Notes: generated by a model not told the origin, from the sequence alone. Positions 7,950-17,250 are shown, counted from the first letter of the stretch. The stretch: 64,000 bases of DNA from Marinobacterium alkalitolerans (GCF_017776525.1 NZ_JACVEW010000014.1:34379-98378); one strand, 5' to 3'. Program-made: numbers and translations.

Positions 7950-9884
7950 ATGCAATATCATCTGAATGGGTTCAAACCCGGCAATTACGAGATTCCCGAT
8001 GAGGTGAGAGAGCCTTACCCCAACCCGCCGATAGAGGATCTGCCCGGTGAAGTGGATGTACTGATTGTTGGCACCGGTCCTGCGGGTTTGACGATGGCAC
8101 GGCAGCTGTCCGAGTTTCCTGATATCAAGACATGCATTGTTGATATGGAGCCCGGCCCTCTGCTGTTCGGGCGTGCTGACGGCATCTCCTGTCGCACCAT
8201 TGAGATCATGGAAGCCTTCAACAGCAGCGAAATGGTGGTGAAAGAGGCCTACCAGCTGAAACAGAATGCGTTCTGGGAGCCGGATAAGGATAACCCCGAG
8301 AACATCAAGCGCACACACAAAATCCCGGATGCCCGAGCCGGACTGTCCGAGTTCACCCATAGCATTGTGAATCAGGCCCGTTTGCATGAACTGCTGTTGG
8401 ACGGTATGGAAAGGTCTGTCACTCACCTGCGCCCGCACTACAGCCGTGAACTGGTGGAAATGACCATTGATGACAGCCTGACGCAGGACCTTGAGGCTTA
8501 CCCCATCACCGCCACGTTCAAGCGCAGTAACGACGCAGGAGGCGGAAAAACAGAAACCGTCAAGGCACGCTTCGTCGTTGGTACCGATGGTGCCAGAAGC
8601 AAGGTGCGCAAAAGCATGGGGATTCCCCTGCTGGGCGATTCCGCCAATAAAGCCTGGGGCGTGATGGACATTCTGTTGAACACGGACTTCCCGGATATCC
8701 GTGTCAAAAGCTTTGTCCAGTCGAAAAATCATGGCGCAGTCATGATTATTCCCCGTGAAGGTGGCTACCTCTGCCGGTTCTATGTCGAGCTGGACCTGCT
8801 CGAGAAGGACAAGCGTGCTGCGGATGTGAAGCTGACCGAAAAAGACCTCATCGCCAAGGCGCAAAGGATATTTCACCCCTATACCCTGGATGTGAAACAG
8901 GTGGCCTGGTGGTCTATCTACGAGGTGGGTCAGCGCATTGCCGAACGCTTTGACAATCGTCCCCTGGACAGCCCGGAAGACGTTATACCCCGGGGGTTCG
9001 TGGCCGGTGATGCCTGCCACACGCACAGCCCCAAGGGCGGCTGGGGCCTGAATACCTCCCTGCCGGACACCTTCAACCTGGGCTGGAAGCTGGCGGCAGT
9101 ACTTCAGGGCAAATGCCATCCCAGGCTGTTGAGCACCTACGGCCCGGAGCGGCGCAAAGTGGCACAACAGTTGATTGACGCCGACCGCGAGCTGTCAAGG
9201 CTGGTGGCCACACGACCGACTGCCGACGATAACTCCCACCAGGCAAAGGTCGACACGGCCAAGATTGAAGCTTTCATGAAGCGGCAAAGCGGCTTTGTTG
9301 CCGGCACATCCATAGAGTATTTCCCGTCCTATATCTGTACGGGGCAGGAAAATCAGCATTTGGCCAAGGGCTTTCATATCGGTCAGCGCTTCCATTCGGC
9401 GGAGGCCACGCGCGTTGCTGACGGCAGGGTCCAGCACCTTGGGCATCTGGTAAAAGCCGACGGGCGTTGGCGCATTTTTCTGTTTGGTGATAAGCAGGAT
9501 CCGACAGACCCCGCTTCAGCGGCCTATCAGTTCATCGATTTCCTGGCCAATGATCCGTCTTCACCGGTACAGAAATATACCCCGAAGGGCGCTGACATTG
9601 ATGCGGTGTTCGATACCTATGCTGTTTTCCAGCAACAGGACCTGTCGGTGCAGGAGATGCAGGACTACCTGTGGCCGGCAAAAGGGAAGTTTGGCCTGCG
9701 TGACTATGAAAAAGTATTCCACGCTGAAGAGGGGAACGACATCTTTGATCTGCGCGGGATTGATCGCGCTCAGGGCTGTGTCGTGGTTGTAAGGCCCGAC
9801 CAGCATATCGCGGCCATCCTGCCGGTGAGTGACCATGAAGCGCTGTCGCAGTTTTTTGATGTCTTCATGATTGAACCGAAATGA
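7950..9884 (+). CDS. FAD-dependent aromatic monooxygenase, phenol 2-monooxygenase / 3-hydroxybenzoate 4-hydroxylase type
   Basis: A 644-residue flavoprotein hydroxylase that would insert one O2 atom into a phenolic ring using NAD(P)H. Motifs in order: dinucleotide-binding VGTGPAG (about 39-45), the DG motif GTDGARSKVRK (about 210-220), and the GD motif VAGDACHTHSPKGGWGLN (about 350) followed by DTFNLGWKLAAVLQG. A C-terminal thioredoxin-like domain (about 480-644), typical of the long phenol-hydroxylase group, is present. The length matches 3-hydroxybenzoate 4-monooxygenases. The ATG at 7950 is used; a GTG one codon upstream is equally possible behind GAGG at 7936. No ring-cleavage genes lie nearby, so the substrate cannot be deduced from context. 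Confidence 0.85.
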   Translation: MQYHLNGFKPGNYEIPDEVREPYPNPPIEDLPGEVDVLIVGTGPAGLTMARQLSEFPDIKTCIVDMEPGPLLFGRADGISCRTIEIMEAFNSSEMVVKEAYQLKQNAFWEPDKDNPENIKRTHKIPDARAGLSEFTHSIVNQARLHELLLDGMERSVTHLRPHYSRELVEMTIDDSLTQDLEAYPITATFKRSNDAGGGKTETVKARFVVGTDGARSKVRKSMGIPLLGDSANKAWGVMDILLNTDFPDIRVKSFVQSKNHGAVMIIPREGGYLCRFYVELDLLEKDKRAADVKLTEKDLIAKAQRIFHPYTLDVKQVAWWSIYEVGQRIAERFDNRPLDSPEDVIPRGFVAGDACHTHSPKGGWGLNTSLPDTFNLGWKLAAVLQGKCHPRLLSTYGPERRKVAQQLIDADRELSRLVATRPTADDNSHQAKVDTAKIEAFMKRQSGFVAGTSIEYFPSYICTGQENQHLAKGFHIGQRFHSAEATRVADGRVQHLGHLVKADGRWRIFLFGDKQDPTDPASAAYQFIDFLANDPSSPVQKYTPKGADIDAVFDTYAVFQQQDLSVQEMQDYLWPAKGKFGLRDYEKVFHAEEGNDIFDLRGIDRAQGCVVVVRPDQHIAAILPVSDHEALSQFFDVFMIEPK

Positions 9885-9924
9885 TGTTCCGGGGCGTCGC
9901 AAACAGCGTCCCGTGCTCACTCAA

Positions 9925-9944
9925 AAGGGGGCCTGCGCCCCCTT
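9925..9944. terminator. Probable bidirectional terminator between the monooxygenase and yaaA
   Basis: The stem AAGGGGGC/GCCCCCTT (loop CTGC) lies between convergent genes. On the plus strand it is followed by GTATCT and on the minus strand by TTGAGTG after the T-rich side of the stem. The U tracts are short, so efficiency is uncertain. Confidence 0.65.
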
Positions 9945-9974
9945 GTATCTATTCTGTAGCGAGGGTTGCGGCCC

Positions 9975-10757
9975 TTACTTCGCGGGCGGCTCGTCGCGCA
10001 GGAATACCCAGGTATCGCCCTTGCTCTCATCGGCACTGAAATAGTACCCCTCAAGATCAAACGCCTTGAGGTCTTCAGGCGTATCAATCCGGTTCTGGAT
10101 CATATAGCGGCTCATCAAGCCGCGTGCCTTCTTGGCGTAGAAGCTGATGATCTTGTACTGACCGTTCTTGTAGTCCTTGAACACCGGCGTGATCAGGCGG
10201 GCGCGAAGGGCCTTGGGCTTGACGGCCTTGAAGTATTCGTTGGAGGCCAGGTTGACGACCACATCCGTGTCGGATTGCTCAAGCTCGTCGTTCAGCGATT
10301 CGGTGATCAGGTCACCCCAGAAATGGTACAGATTATCGCCCCGTGCATTGCTCAGCCTGGTGCCCATCTCAAGGCGGTAGGGCTCCAGCAGGTCGAGTGG
10401 GCGCAACACGCCGTACAGCCCGGACAGAATGCGAAGATGGTCCTGTGCGAAGGCGAAGTCGTCCTCGCTGAAGCTTTCCGCATCAAGACCGGTATAGACG
10501 TCGCCCTTGAAGGCCAGAATCGCCTGGCGGGCGTTATTGAGATCGTGTTCCGATTGCCAGCTTTCATACCGCGCCACGTTGAGGCTGGCCAACTTGTCAC
10601 TCAGCTTCATCAGATCCGCCACGTCCTGCACTGACAGCTTGCGCAGGGTTTCGATCAGCATGGCTGAATGTTCAGTAAAACGAGGCTGGGTGTGGGTTTC
10701 AGTGGCAAGCGGCGAGTCGTAGTCCAGTGTTTTAGCTGGAGAGACCAGTGTCAGCAT
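9975..10757 (-). CDS. yaaA: Peroxide stress protein YaaA (UPF0246)
   Basis: A 260-residue protein of the YaaA/UPF0246 family, which binds DNA and in E. coli limits free intracellular iron during hydrogen peroxide stress under OxyR. The N-terminus [17 protein letters not shown] is the family signature, and [18 protein letters not shown] and [15 protein letters not shown] are characteristic internal blocks. The start at 10757 was chosen because the signature begins there and GAGGA lies 9 bases upstream; a longer frame adds only seven unrelated residues. It is convergent with the monooxygenase and probably transcribed alone. Confidence 0.93.
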   Translation of the reverse strand: MLTLVSPAKTLDYDSPLATETHTQPRFTEHSAMLIETLRKLSVQDVADLMKLSDKLASLNVARYESWQSEHDLNNARQAILAFKGDVYTGLDAESFSEDDFAFAQDHLRILSGLYGVLRPLDLLEPYRLEMGTRLSNARGDNLYHFWGDLITESLNDELEQSDTDVVVNLASNEYFKAVKPKALRARLITPVFKDYKNGQYKIISFYAKKARGLMSRYMIQNRIDTPEDLKAFDLEGYYFSADESKGDTWVFLRDEPPAK

Positions 10758-10818
10758 CTGTGGCGAATCCTCGATCAAAATAGTTCAGGGAGCGGGCGCA
10801 CCCGCTCCGATATGTGAA

Positions 10819-11052
10819 TCAGGCGTGCAGGCTGGTGTTCAGTTCATCCACCACTTCTGCCCAGTCAGAATCGCTGGTGATGGCGTCGCGCAGAAACTCG
10901 GCCTGCGCCTCGCTCCAGAAGGAAGCCTCGTGCAAAGGCACTTCATCGCTGAACAGTTGGTGCGTGCGAATGAACTGCTCAATGGAATCCTTGTCGCTGT
11001 CGAGCCCCAGTTGCTCGAACAGGGCTGTAAACGTATGGGTGGATGTGTCCAT
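10819..11052 (-). CDS. DUF2789 family small protein
   Basis: A 77-residue soluble acidic protein beginning MDTSTHTFTALFEQLGL and containing a Trp-Ser-x-Ala-Gln-Ala-x-Phe-Leu-Arg block and DWAEVVDELN, which define DUF2789. The function is unknown. The start at 11052 is supported by a GGAGG five bases upstream; an upstream ATG at 11100 would add 16 residues not typical of the family. It stands between yaaA and a small membrane gene, all on the minus strand. Confidence 0.85.
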   Translation of the reverse strand: MDTSTHTFTALFEQLGLDSDKDSIEQFIRTHQLFSDEVPLHEASFWSEAQAEFLRDAITSDSDWAEVVDELNTSLHA

Positions 11053-11129
11053 GTGTGCCTCCGAATCAGTGGTCGGTTTTGACACTTTCATTATGGCCAT
11101 GTCGGGCCAATTGTCAAAAGTTGACTATT

Positions 11130-11408
11130 TTACTCAGTCTTTTCCCGAGCCTTCATGGCCTGTCGCAGCATCAGGCTCAAAACCGCACCCGCCAGGACCA
11201 GCAGGGAGTTGGCGATGGGTGTTGCCTTCAGTTCCAGTACAGTAATGGTCCCGGCGGCAAACAGGAATCCGCCCATCAGGCAGAGTGCTGCGATGACCAT
11301 CAGGTAGGCCAGCGTGGCCGGTGTCAGTGGGCGTGTCAGTAACAGCAGCAGAAGAGCAGGTACGACAAACCCGCTGAGGGTAATCAATGAAGGCAGGTAT
11401 TCATCCAT
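11130..11408 (-). CDS. Small hydrophobic membrane protein of unknown function
   Basis: A 92-residue protein with three predicted membrane helices (about residues 8-25, 31-52 and 60-80) and a charged tail ending REKTE. I do not recognise a family. It begins about 130 bp from the divergent trpS gene and is followed on the minus strand by the DUF2789 gene. Coding potential is supported by the clean hydrophobic/charged pattern and the lack of a competing frame. Confidence 0.6.
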   Translation of the reverse strand: MDEYLPSLITLSGFVVPALLLLLLTRPLTPATLAYLMVIAALCLMGGFLFAAGTITVLELKATPIANSLLVLAGAVLSLMLRQAMKAREKTE

Positions 11409-11536
11409 AAACCGGTTCGATCTCCGTATCAGTTGAGCATTACACAGCGCGTTGGAAAGCCAACTTGTGTATCATAGCCTTTTGCGAAGTGCAGGGTCAT
11501 CCCAGACCCGGGCAGGATGAATCGACTGACGAGTAA

Positions 11537-12817
11537 ATGATGACTAAGAAAACCGTTCTGACCGGTATTACAACGACCGGAACCCCCCACATCGGCAACT
11601 ATCTTGGCGCAATCAAGCCGGCAATTGAAGCGAGTGAAAACCCCAACTTCAACAGCTACTTCTTTCTGGCTGACTTTCATGCCTTGATCAAGTGTCAGGA
11701 ACCAGAGCGGGTTGCACGCTCCACACGTGAAATTGCCGCCACCTGGCTGGCGCTGGGCCTGGACACCGACAAGGCCACCTTTTACCGTCAAACCGATATT
11801 CCCGAAATCACCGAGTTGACCTGGATTCTGACCTGTCAGACCTCCAAGGGCCTGATGAACCGCGCCCATGCCTACAAGGCGTCCGTCGATGCCAACCGTG
11901 ATGCGGGCAAGGAAGACCTGGACGATGGCGTGACCATGGGCCTGTTCAGCTACCCCATTCTGATGGCGGCGGACATCCTGATGTTCAATGCCGACATCAT
12001 TCCGGTCGGCAAGGACCAAGTACAGCACATCGAGATGGCACGTGATATCGCGGGCCGTTTCAACCACCTGTTCGAGCCGCTGTTCACGCTGCCGCAGGCG
12101 CAGGTCGATGAAGAGACCCAGCTGATTCCGGGGCTGGACGGACGCAAGATGTCCAAGAGCTACAACAACACCATCCCCCTGTTCTGCAGCGCGGATGAAC
12201 TGCGCAAGCTGATTAACCAGATCGTGACGGACACCCGTGAACCGGGCGAACCCAAGGATCCGGATAACACACTGATGCACCTGTACCGCTGCTTCGGTAA
12301 TGAAACCGAGAGTGCGGCCATGCGCCAGCGCTTCCTGGAAGGGATCGCCTGGGGGGATGCCAAGAAAGAGCTGTTCGAGTTCATGGATGCCAAGCTCAGC
12401 GAACCCCGTGCGCGGTATAACGAGCTGATGAACGACCTGGGTGAGGTGGAAGCGATTCTGCACAAGGGGGCCGAGCGCGCACGTGAATATTCGGCGCCGT
12501 TCCTGGATCGTGTACGTCATGCCGTGGGTATCCGTTCCCTGACCGATAACGGCCCTGTTCAGCAGCAAAGCGCTCCCAAGGAGAAGGAAAAATCGGCCGA
12601 GGAGCTGGCACGCGCCGAGGAAGGGCGCCGCCGTGCGATCCTGATGCAGATCAAGCCGCTGCTGGACCAGGTTGAGCAGGCAGACGACAAGGCGGCTGCC
12701 GCCAGGGCACTGGTTGCCGAAAAGACGGCAGAGGTCGAAAAACTGAAAAAGAAAGCGCGGCAGAAGGCTCAGAACGAGCTGGAGCTGCTGACTGAAGAGT
12801 TGTCTGCGCTGCTCTGA
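11537..12817 (+). CDS. trpS: Tryptophan--tRNA ligase, long form
   Basis: A 426-residue class I aminoacyl-tRNA synthetase that charges tRNA-Trp. The ATP-binding signatures are PHIGN (about residue 17, the HIGH box) and KMSKS (about 204), with the tryptophan-pocket segment VGKDQVQHIEMARDIA between them. The catalytic body ends near residue 335, as in E. coli TrpS. A further 90 residues form a charged Ala/Lys/Glu-rich extension (about 340-426) that reads as coiled coil; pseudomonad-type TrpS proteins carry a similar tail. The frame has two adjacent ATG codons (11537, 11540). It is followed 24 bases later by the peroxidase gene and may share its transcript. Confidence 0.95.
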   Translation: MMTKKTVLTGITTTGTPHIGNYLGAIKPAIEASENPNFNSYFFLADFHALIKCQEPERVARSTREIAATWLALGLDTDKATFYRQTDIPEITELTWILTCQTSKGLMNRAHAYKASVDANRDAGKEDLDDGVTMGLFSYPILMAADILMFNADIIPVGKDQVQHIEMARDIAGRFNHLFEPLFTLPQAQVDEETQLIPGLDGRKMSKSYNNTIPLFCSADELRKLINQIVTDTREPGEPKDPDNTLMHLYRCFGNETESAAMRQRFLEGIAWGDAKKELFEFMDAKLSEPRARYNELMNDLGEVEAILHKGAERAREYSAPFLDRVRHAVGIRSLTDNGPVQQQSAPKEKEKSAEELARAEEGRRRAILMQIKPLLDQVEQADDKAAAARALVAEKTAEVEKLKKKARQKAQNELELLTEELSALL

Positions 12818-12841
12818 GGCGCGCATGCAAAGGAGAGAGCG

Positions 12842-13768
12842 ATGCGAGAGACCTATCAGTCGGGCGTGATTGCTGAGGCCAGCAAGGATGCCCTGTTTCT
12901 GACCTTTAACCAGACACACAACGAAGATGCTTTGGCTGTGGTCCGCTCCGTGTTGGCGGCCATGCCGCAACGCGTCGAGGCGTACCGCAAGCGTTTTCCC
13001 GATGCACGGCTGCATTTGACGCTTGGTGTGGGCTCTGCCTACTGGGATCGGCTGAACCCGCAGGAGCGCCCGGCGCTGCTGCGTGCCTTCCCGGCGCTTG
13101 AGAATGGTGAGCGGGTGGCGCCTTCCACTCCGGTTGATCTTCTGTTTATCGTGCGAGCGGACCAGTATGACGCGGTCTTTGACCTGGGAGCCGAGATTGT
13201 AAAAAGCCTTGAAGATGCCGCCGAGCTGGTGGAAGAGATTCATGGCTTCCGCTACCGGGATATGCGAGACCTGACCGGTTTCGTTGACGGCACTGAGAAC
13301 CCCGAAGGAGAGGACCGTCTTGAAGTTGCCCTGGTAGGGGCCGAGGACCCTGAATTCGCCGGTGGCAGTTATCTACACCTGCAGCGCTATGAACATGACC
13401 TCTCTGCCTGGCAGCGCCTCAGCGTCAAGCAGCAGGAAGATGCGTACGGCCGTACCAAGGATGACAACATCGAATATCCGGGCGACAAGAAATCTCCGCA
13501 TGCGCATACCAAGCGCACGTCGTTGAAGCGTGAGGATGGAACATCCATGGAGATTCTGCGTCACAGCATGCCTTACGGTGACAGTCAGCGTAAGGGGCTG
13601 ATGTTTGTCAGCACCTGCCGAACGCCGGAGCACTATGAGCGCATGCTGACCAGTATGGTCGAAGGTGACGAGGAAGGGCGCGCCGATCGCATTCTGGAAT
13701 TTACCCGTGCCGTGACTGGCGCGGCTTTCTTTGTGCCGTCCAACGGTTGGCTGGAACAGCTGGCCTGA
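12842..13768 (+). CDS. Dyp-type heme peroxidase, YfeX-like
   Basis: A 308-residue dye-decolourising peroxidase. The diagnostic GFVDGTENP motif (about residues 145-153) supplies the catalytic Asp, and the His in PHAHTKRTSL (about 222) fits the proximal heme ligand. The RHSMPYG block contains the distal-side Arg region. Length and order of blocks match E. coli YfeX, a cytoplasmic P-type DyP that acts on porphyrinogens. The start is preceded by AAGGAGAGAGCG, a strong ribosome site. It follows trpS closely. No encapsulin gene or encapsulin-targeting tail is seen. Confidence 0.9.
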   Translation: MRETYQSGVIAEASKDALFLTFNQTHNEDALAVVRSVLAAMPQRVEAYRKRFPDARLHLTLGVGSAYWDRLNPQERPALLRAFPALENGERVAPSTPVDLLFIVRADQYDAVFDLGAEIVKSLEDAAELVEEIHGFRYRDMRDLTGFVDGTENPEGEDRLEVALVGAEDPEFAGGSYLHLQRYEHDLSAWQRLSVKQQEDAYGRTKDDNIEYPGDKKSPHAHTKRTSLKREDGTSMEILRHSMPYGDSQRKGLMFVSTCRTPEHYERMLTSMVEGDEEGRADRILEFTRAVTGAAFFVPSNGWLEQLA

Positions 13769-13782
13769 TCTACCCCCTTCCC

Positions 13783-13808
13783 GTAGCGGCCTGCATCCGG
13801 GCCGCTAC
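13783..13808 (+). terminator. Hairpin after the peroxidase gene
   Basis: The stem GTAGCGGCC/GGCCGCTAC (9 bp, 8-base loop) lies 14 bases after the peroxidase stop. The following sequence TGCACCCTTCCTTTG is only weakly T-rich, so it may be an inefficient terminator. Confidence 0.5.
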
Positions 13809-13867
13809 TGCACCCTTCCTTTGCCCTGTCGCGATTGTCATCAAATGACAAAGAAACCCTCACGGAC

Positions 13868-13895
13868 TTGTCAAAATCGAAATTTAGGCTATCCT
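13868..13895 (+). promoter_or_regulatory. Sigma-70-like promoter for the 67-residue gene
   Basis: TTGTCA (13868-13873) and TATCCT (13890-13895) are spaced by 16 bases, in a locally AT-rich stretch about 44 bases before the start of the small gene. It fits the sigma-70 consensus well in the -35 box and moderately in the -10 box. Confidence 0.5.
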
Positions 13896-13938
13896 TTATG
13901 TAATAAAACTACATAATAAATCTAGGGTAGGGCAAAGC

Positions 13939-14142
13939 ATGAAAACGCAGACAGGTACTCAGGAACGCAAGATTGCGATCCTTGGAGTGGATGGTGAGAA
14001 TTTCGAGGTCAGTGGTGTGTACAAGGGCAGCGCGCGTAAGCCAAGCTCCTATATCCTGACCCGCACAGGCGACAAGGCGGTTACGGTTCGTGACCTGAGC
14101 AGCTTCCCGAGCCACCAGCAGGTACGCGAGCTGATGAGCTGA
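13939..14142 (+). CDS. Small basic protein of unknown function
   Basis: A 67-residue soluble protein rich in Lys, Ser and Thr, with an alternating beta-like pattern (KIAILGVDGENFEVSGVYKG) and no cysteine or membrane segment. I do not recognise a family. It has its own candidate promoter (13868-13895) and a perfect terminator (14164-14191), so it looks like an independent single-gene unit, well insulated from trpS/peroxidase upstream and the convergent cysK. The ribosome site is weak (GGGTAGGGCAAAGC). Confidence 0.65.
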   Translation: MKTQTGTQERKIAILGVDGENFEVSGVYKGSARKPSSYILTRTGDKAVTVRDLSSFPSHQQVRELMS

Positions 14143-14163
14143 GTGTTGTCGCTTTACTACTGA

Positions 14164-14191
14164 AAAAACAGCCGCTGATGCGGCTGTTTTT
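14164..14191. terminator. Bidirectional rho-independent terminator (small gene / cysK)
   Basis: The stem AAAAACAGCCGC/GCGGCTGTTTTT (12 bp, loop TGAT) has T runs on both strands and lies between two convergent genes. It is a textbook bidirectional terminator. Confidence 0.93.
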
Positions 14192-14199
14192 CGTTGGGC

Positions 14200-15168
14200 T
14201 TACTGAACGGTTTCGTTCTCGGTAAACATGCCTTCAAACAGAGCGGATGACAGGTAACGCTCACCGGAGTCGGGCAGAATCACGACGATCTGCTTATCGG
14301 CATTCTCGGGCTTTTGCGCCTCGCGCAGGGCTGCAGTCAGCGCCGCACCGCAGGAAATGCCGCACAGGATCCCTTCCTTTTGCATCAGGTCGCGAGCTGT
14401 TGCCATCGCTTCTTCATTGCTGACCTGCTCAACCTGATCGACCAGATCCAGTTCCAGGTTTTTGGGCACAAAGCCGGCACCGATCCCCTGAATCTTGTGT
14501 GGCGCCGGTTTGACCTCCTCGCCTGCCAGCGTCTGAGAGATAACAGGGGAGTCTTCAGGCTCAACGGCGATGGTTTTGATCGCCTTGCCCTGCTGACGCT
14601 TGATGTAGCGTGACACGCCCGTCAGGGTGCCGCCGGTACCAACCCCGGAAACGAAAATATCAATCTGACCGTCGGTATCACGCCAGATTTCAGGGCCGGT
14701 TGTCTGCTCGTGAATGGCCGGGTTGGCCGGGTTTTCAAACTGCTGCAGCATCAGGTACTGATCCGGGTTTTCATCGACCAGCTGCTGGGCTTTTTCAATG
14801 GCACCTTTCATGCCCTTGGGCGGTTCGGTCAGCACAATTTCGGCACCCAGTGCCTTCATCAGCTTGCGGCGCTCCAGCGACATGGAAGAGGGCATGGTCA
14901 GGACCAGCTTGTATCCCTTGGCAGCGGCGACGAACGCGAGTGCAATACCGGTATTGCCGCTGGTAGGTTCGATCAGAGTCATGCCGGGTTTCAGACGGCC
15001 TTCCTGTTCCGCCGCCCAGATCATGTTGGCGCCAATGCGGCATTTGACGGAGCCGGCCGGGTTACGCGATTCCACCTTTGCCAGCAGATTGCCCTGTGGC
15101 CAGAGGTGCTTGAGACGAACCAGCGGGGTATTACCGATCGTCAACGCATTGTCTTCATAAATGTTCAT
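14200..15168 (-). CDS. cysK: Cysteine synthase A (O-acetylserine sulfhydrylase)
   Basis: A 322-residue PLP enzyme that makes L-cysteine from O-acetylserine and sulfide. The PLP lysine lies in [12 protein letters not shown] (about residue 41), the substrate loop is [12 protein letters not shown] (about 67-78), and the phosphate-binding loop is [12 protein letters not shown] (about 176-187). [14 protein letters not shown] favours CysK over CysM, and the length equals E. coli CysK. The ATG at 15168 (MNIYEDN) aligns with the family start; the frame extends upstream but without support. The C-terminal end is FTENETVQ. Confidence 0.94.
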   Translation of the reverse strand: MNIYEDNALTIGNTPLVRLKHLWPQGNLLAKVESRNPAGSVKCRIGANMIWAAEQEGRLKPGMTLIEPTSGNTGIALAFVAAAKGYKLVLTMPSSMSLERRKLMKALGAEIVLTEPPKGMKGAIEKAQQLVDENPDQYLMLQQFENPANPAIHEQTTGPEIWRDTDGQIDIFVSGVGTGGTLTGVSRYIKRQQGKAIKTIAVEPEDSPVISQTLAGEEVKPAPHKIQGIGAGFVPKNLELDLVDQVEQVSNEEAMATARDLMQKEGILCGISCGAALTAALREAQKPENADKQIVVILPDSGERYLSSALFEGMFTENETVQ

Positions 15169-15349
15169 TAGCGAGTCAACTCCCTTAGTGCGCACTCTGT
15201 AAAATGGAACAGTCTGGTGTCAGAACTGCCTTCAGCTATCAGGCTGACAACAGGTATAGTTCAGTGTAACGATCAATGCCTGCTTGTGTCAGACTTTTTT
15301 ACCATATTGTTATAAAAAATAAAGATCTAAGTGCCTGGAGATATAACGA

Positions 15350-15835
15350 ATGCGTTTGTTGACCCGAGTGACCGCCCCTCTGCTCGGTTGGCTGGCGGCA
15401 CGGCTGTTTCACTTTCCATTGTTCAAGCGCTCTCGCCTGCGTCACCGCATGGCCATGAAACTGTTCCGTGTGGCGGCCGAAGGAGGCAGTTGTTCAGCGC
15501 TTTCGACCTACGGCCACCTGTTGCACTTCCGTGGTGAAGATCATGCCAGTCGGGTGCAGGGCGGTATCTATCTGGAGCGTGCGGCCGATTTGGGCGATGC
15601 CCGGGCTCAGTATCAGATGGGGCGTATCTATGAACAGGGGTTTGAGCCCTATTTCCGCCCTGATGCGGTCAAGGCGCTGGCCTACTATCGCAGTGCCGGG
15701 GAGCAGGGCCACCCGCTGGCCGTTAAGCGGATGATCGAGGTCTATGATGAAGGGGTGCTGGGGGCGGCGATCGATCCGGCTCGGGCGGAGTGCTGGCGCA
15801 AGCGCCAGCAGCCCCTGCCCGACGTCAAGGCCTGA
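15350..15835 (+). CDS. Sel1-repeat (TPR-like) protein
   Basis: A 161-residue protein. After a basic amphipathic N-terminus it carries Sel1-like repeats of about 36 residues, seen as MKLFRVAAEGGSCSALSTYG, YLERAADLGDARAQYQMGRI and ALAYYRSAGEQGHPLAVKRM. Such repeats mediate protein-protein contacts. Its last 11 bases overlap the end of the convergent DUF4139 gene. An AT-rich region (15290-15330) lies upstream and GGAG sits 11 bases before the ATG. Partner unknown. Confidence 0.8.
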   Translation: MRLLTRVTAPLLGWLAARLFHFPLFKRSRLRHRMAMKLFRVAAEGGSCSALSTYGHLLHFRGEDHASRVQGGIYLERAADLGDARAQYQMGRIYEQGFEPYFRPDAVKALAYYRSAGEQGHPLAVKRMIEVYDEGVLGAAIDPARAECWRKRQQPLPDVKA

Positions 15836-17237
15836 TCAGCTCCAGACTGAAGGAGAGCGTCCGGCTGGACTGAGCCGGCAGTTCCAGCAGCCATTGAAGG
15901 CCTGATGCGTAGGTATTGGCGGGAGCCAGCTCTGATTCGATCAGGTTGAACGGAAGCGGGGCCTGTGCGTTGAGCTCAAATGAGCGAGATGTTTCGGCCC
16001 GGTTGTGCAAGGTGACGGTGTAACTGACCTCGTACCCGTTGTAGACCTTGCGAAACGCCGTCTGAACATATTCCACTTCCAGATCAAAAGCCTGGCCCAG
16101 CAGCACTTCTGCCTCGTCACCGGCGGCCGTTGCGTCCAGTCGACTTCCGCCGACAAACTGTGGCTGGCCTTCCGTATCGGGGCGGAAGACTCTGACCTGA
16201 CCTGCAGGCAGCGGGGTTTTGCTGTCGCGCACGGCAGGTGCCTCGAAGCGGAGCACAACATTCGGGGTGGCACCCTCAACCGGGGCCTGCTGATGTGTGC
16301 TGATCTGCAGCTGCTGCTGGTAGCGGATGTCGGCGGCGATACCGTCCTGTTGTATCAGAGGTACCTGCTTGCGCTCCTGAGGGCCCAGACTCAGGGGTTG
16401 GGGCAGGGTATAAAGATGATAGTCCTGAATGCTGGAGCGGGATGCCCCGCCGGCTGCATCCGCCTTGGCTGCACGCGCCATGAACTGGACCTGTTCCATG
16501 CGGTAGCCGGGCTCCGGTTCGTGGACTTCTCCGGCCAGCAGCTTGATGGTCGCGGATGGCCAGTGCTGGTCAGTATCGTTCTGAATACTGGCCAGACCCT
16601 GCAGATCCAGCTGTTGGCCCTCTGCGTCCAGAGACAGCACATAATCCATGCTCCAGCTCAGCCCGCGTGTCAGATAGCGCAGCTGTGCCGTGCCTTTGTT
16701 ATCTGTTCCGCGGGTCTGGAAGGTGAGCCTTGGCTTGAGCGCATAGGGCGCATCCGGGGTTACCGCCAATCGCCACTGTCCATTATGTATGGGCAGCGTT
16801 TCCACCTGGCCCTGTTCATTTTCAATCAGCAGTATCTGACCCTGCACTCGGAGCAGGCGCACGCGCCGCTCGCTGTCGATACCGGTTGCGGGATTGAAGC
16901 GCTTGAGCTGAATGGTCTTGCCGATCTGTTGCTGCAGCAGCTGGTTCAGCTCCAGCGTGTTCTGCTGCAGACTTTGCTCCAGCAGGCTGCCCGCGCCCGA
17001 GATCTGCAGCGTTTCAGGCAGCATCAGGGGGCTGACACCGGTCAGGTGGACCGGGGAGGCGGCTGGCAGGGCAGGGATGGAACGCTGCTCGTCTACCTGC
17101 GCCAGATTGTGCTGATACAGGGTCAGGCCAAGGGCGGTCCTCTCTTCCTCGGAGAGTACCAGCGCCGATGCGCTGGTGACGCTGGCCGTTAACAGGCCCG
17201 TTGTTACCAGCAGACGGGGTAGCAGGCGAGTCGTCAT
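15825..17237 (-). CDS. Exported DUF4139 domain protein
   Basis: A 470-residue protein with a clear signal peptide (about residues 1-25, ending SASA). The remainder is beta-rich and fits the DUF4139 family, with the typical stretches YLTRGLSWSMDYVLSL (about 205) and YEVSYTVTLHNRAETS near the C-terminus. DUF4139 proteins are periplasmic or envelope proteins of unknown activity. It starts 13 bases after the stop of the pseudokinase/FGE-like gene behind AGGAG, so the two are probably one operon and may act at the same site, since the FGE-like domain of the neighbour also faces the periplasm. Confidence 0.82.
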   Translation of the reverse strand: MTTRLLPRLLVTTGLLTASVTSASALVLSEEERTALGLTLYQHNLAQVDEQRSIPALPAASPVHLTGVSPLMLPETLQISGAGSLLEQSLQQNTLELNQLLQQQIGKTIQLKRFNPATGIDSERRVRLLRVQGQILLIENEQGQVETLPIHNGQWRLAVTPDAPYALKPRLTFQTRGTDNKGTAQLRYLTRGLSWSMDYVLSLDAEGQQLDLQGLASIQNDTDQHWPSATIKLLAGEVHEPEPGYRMEQVQFMARAAKADAAGGASRSSIQDYHLYTLPQPLSLGPQERKQVPLIQQDGIAADIRYQQQLQISTHQQAPVEGATPNVVLRFEAPAVRDSKTPLPAGQVRVFRPDTEGQPQFVGGSRLDATAAGDEAEVLLGQAFDLEVEYVQTAFRKVYNGYEVSYTVTLHNRAETSRSFELNAQAPLPFNLIESELAPANTYASGLQWLLELPAQSSRTLSFSLELIRP

Positions 17238-17250
17238 GATTGGGGGCTCC

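Noticed and set aside
11429..13243. 604-codon open frame on the minus strand opposite trpS and the peroxidase gene
   Set aside because: It lies fully antisense to two strongly recognised genes, and its translation is low in family signal and rich in Gln/His/Arg as expected from GC-rich antisense frames.
12842..13768. Encapsulin cargo peroxidase
   Set aside because: No encapsulin gene nearby and the C-terminus ends at GWLEQLA without a targeting extension.
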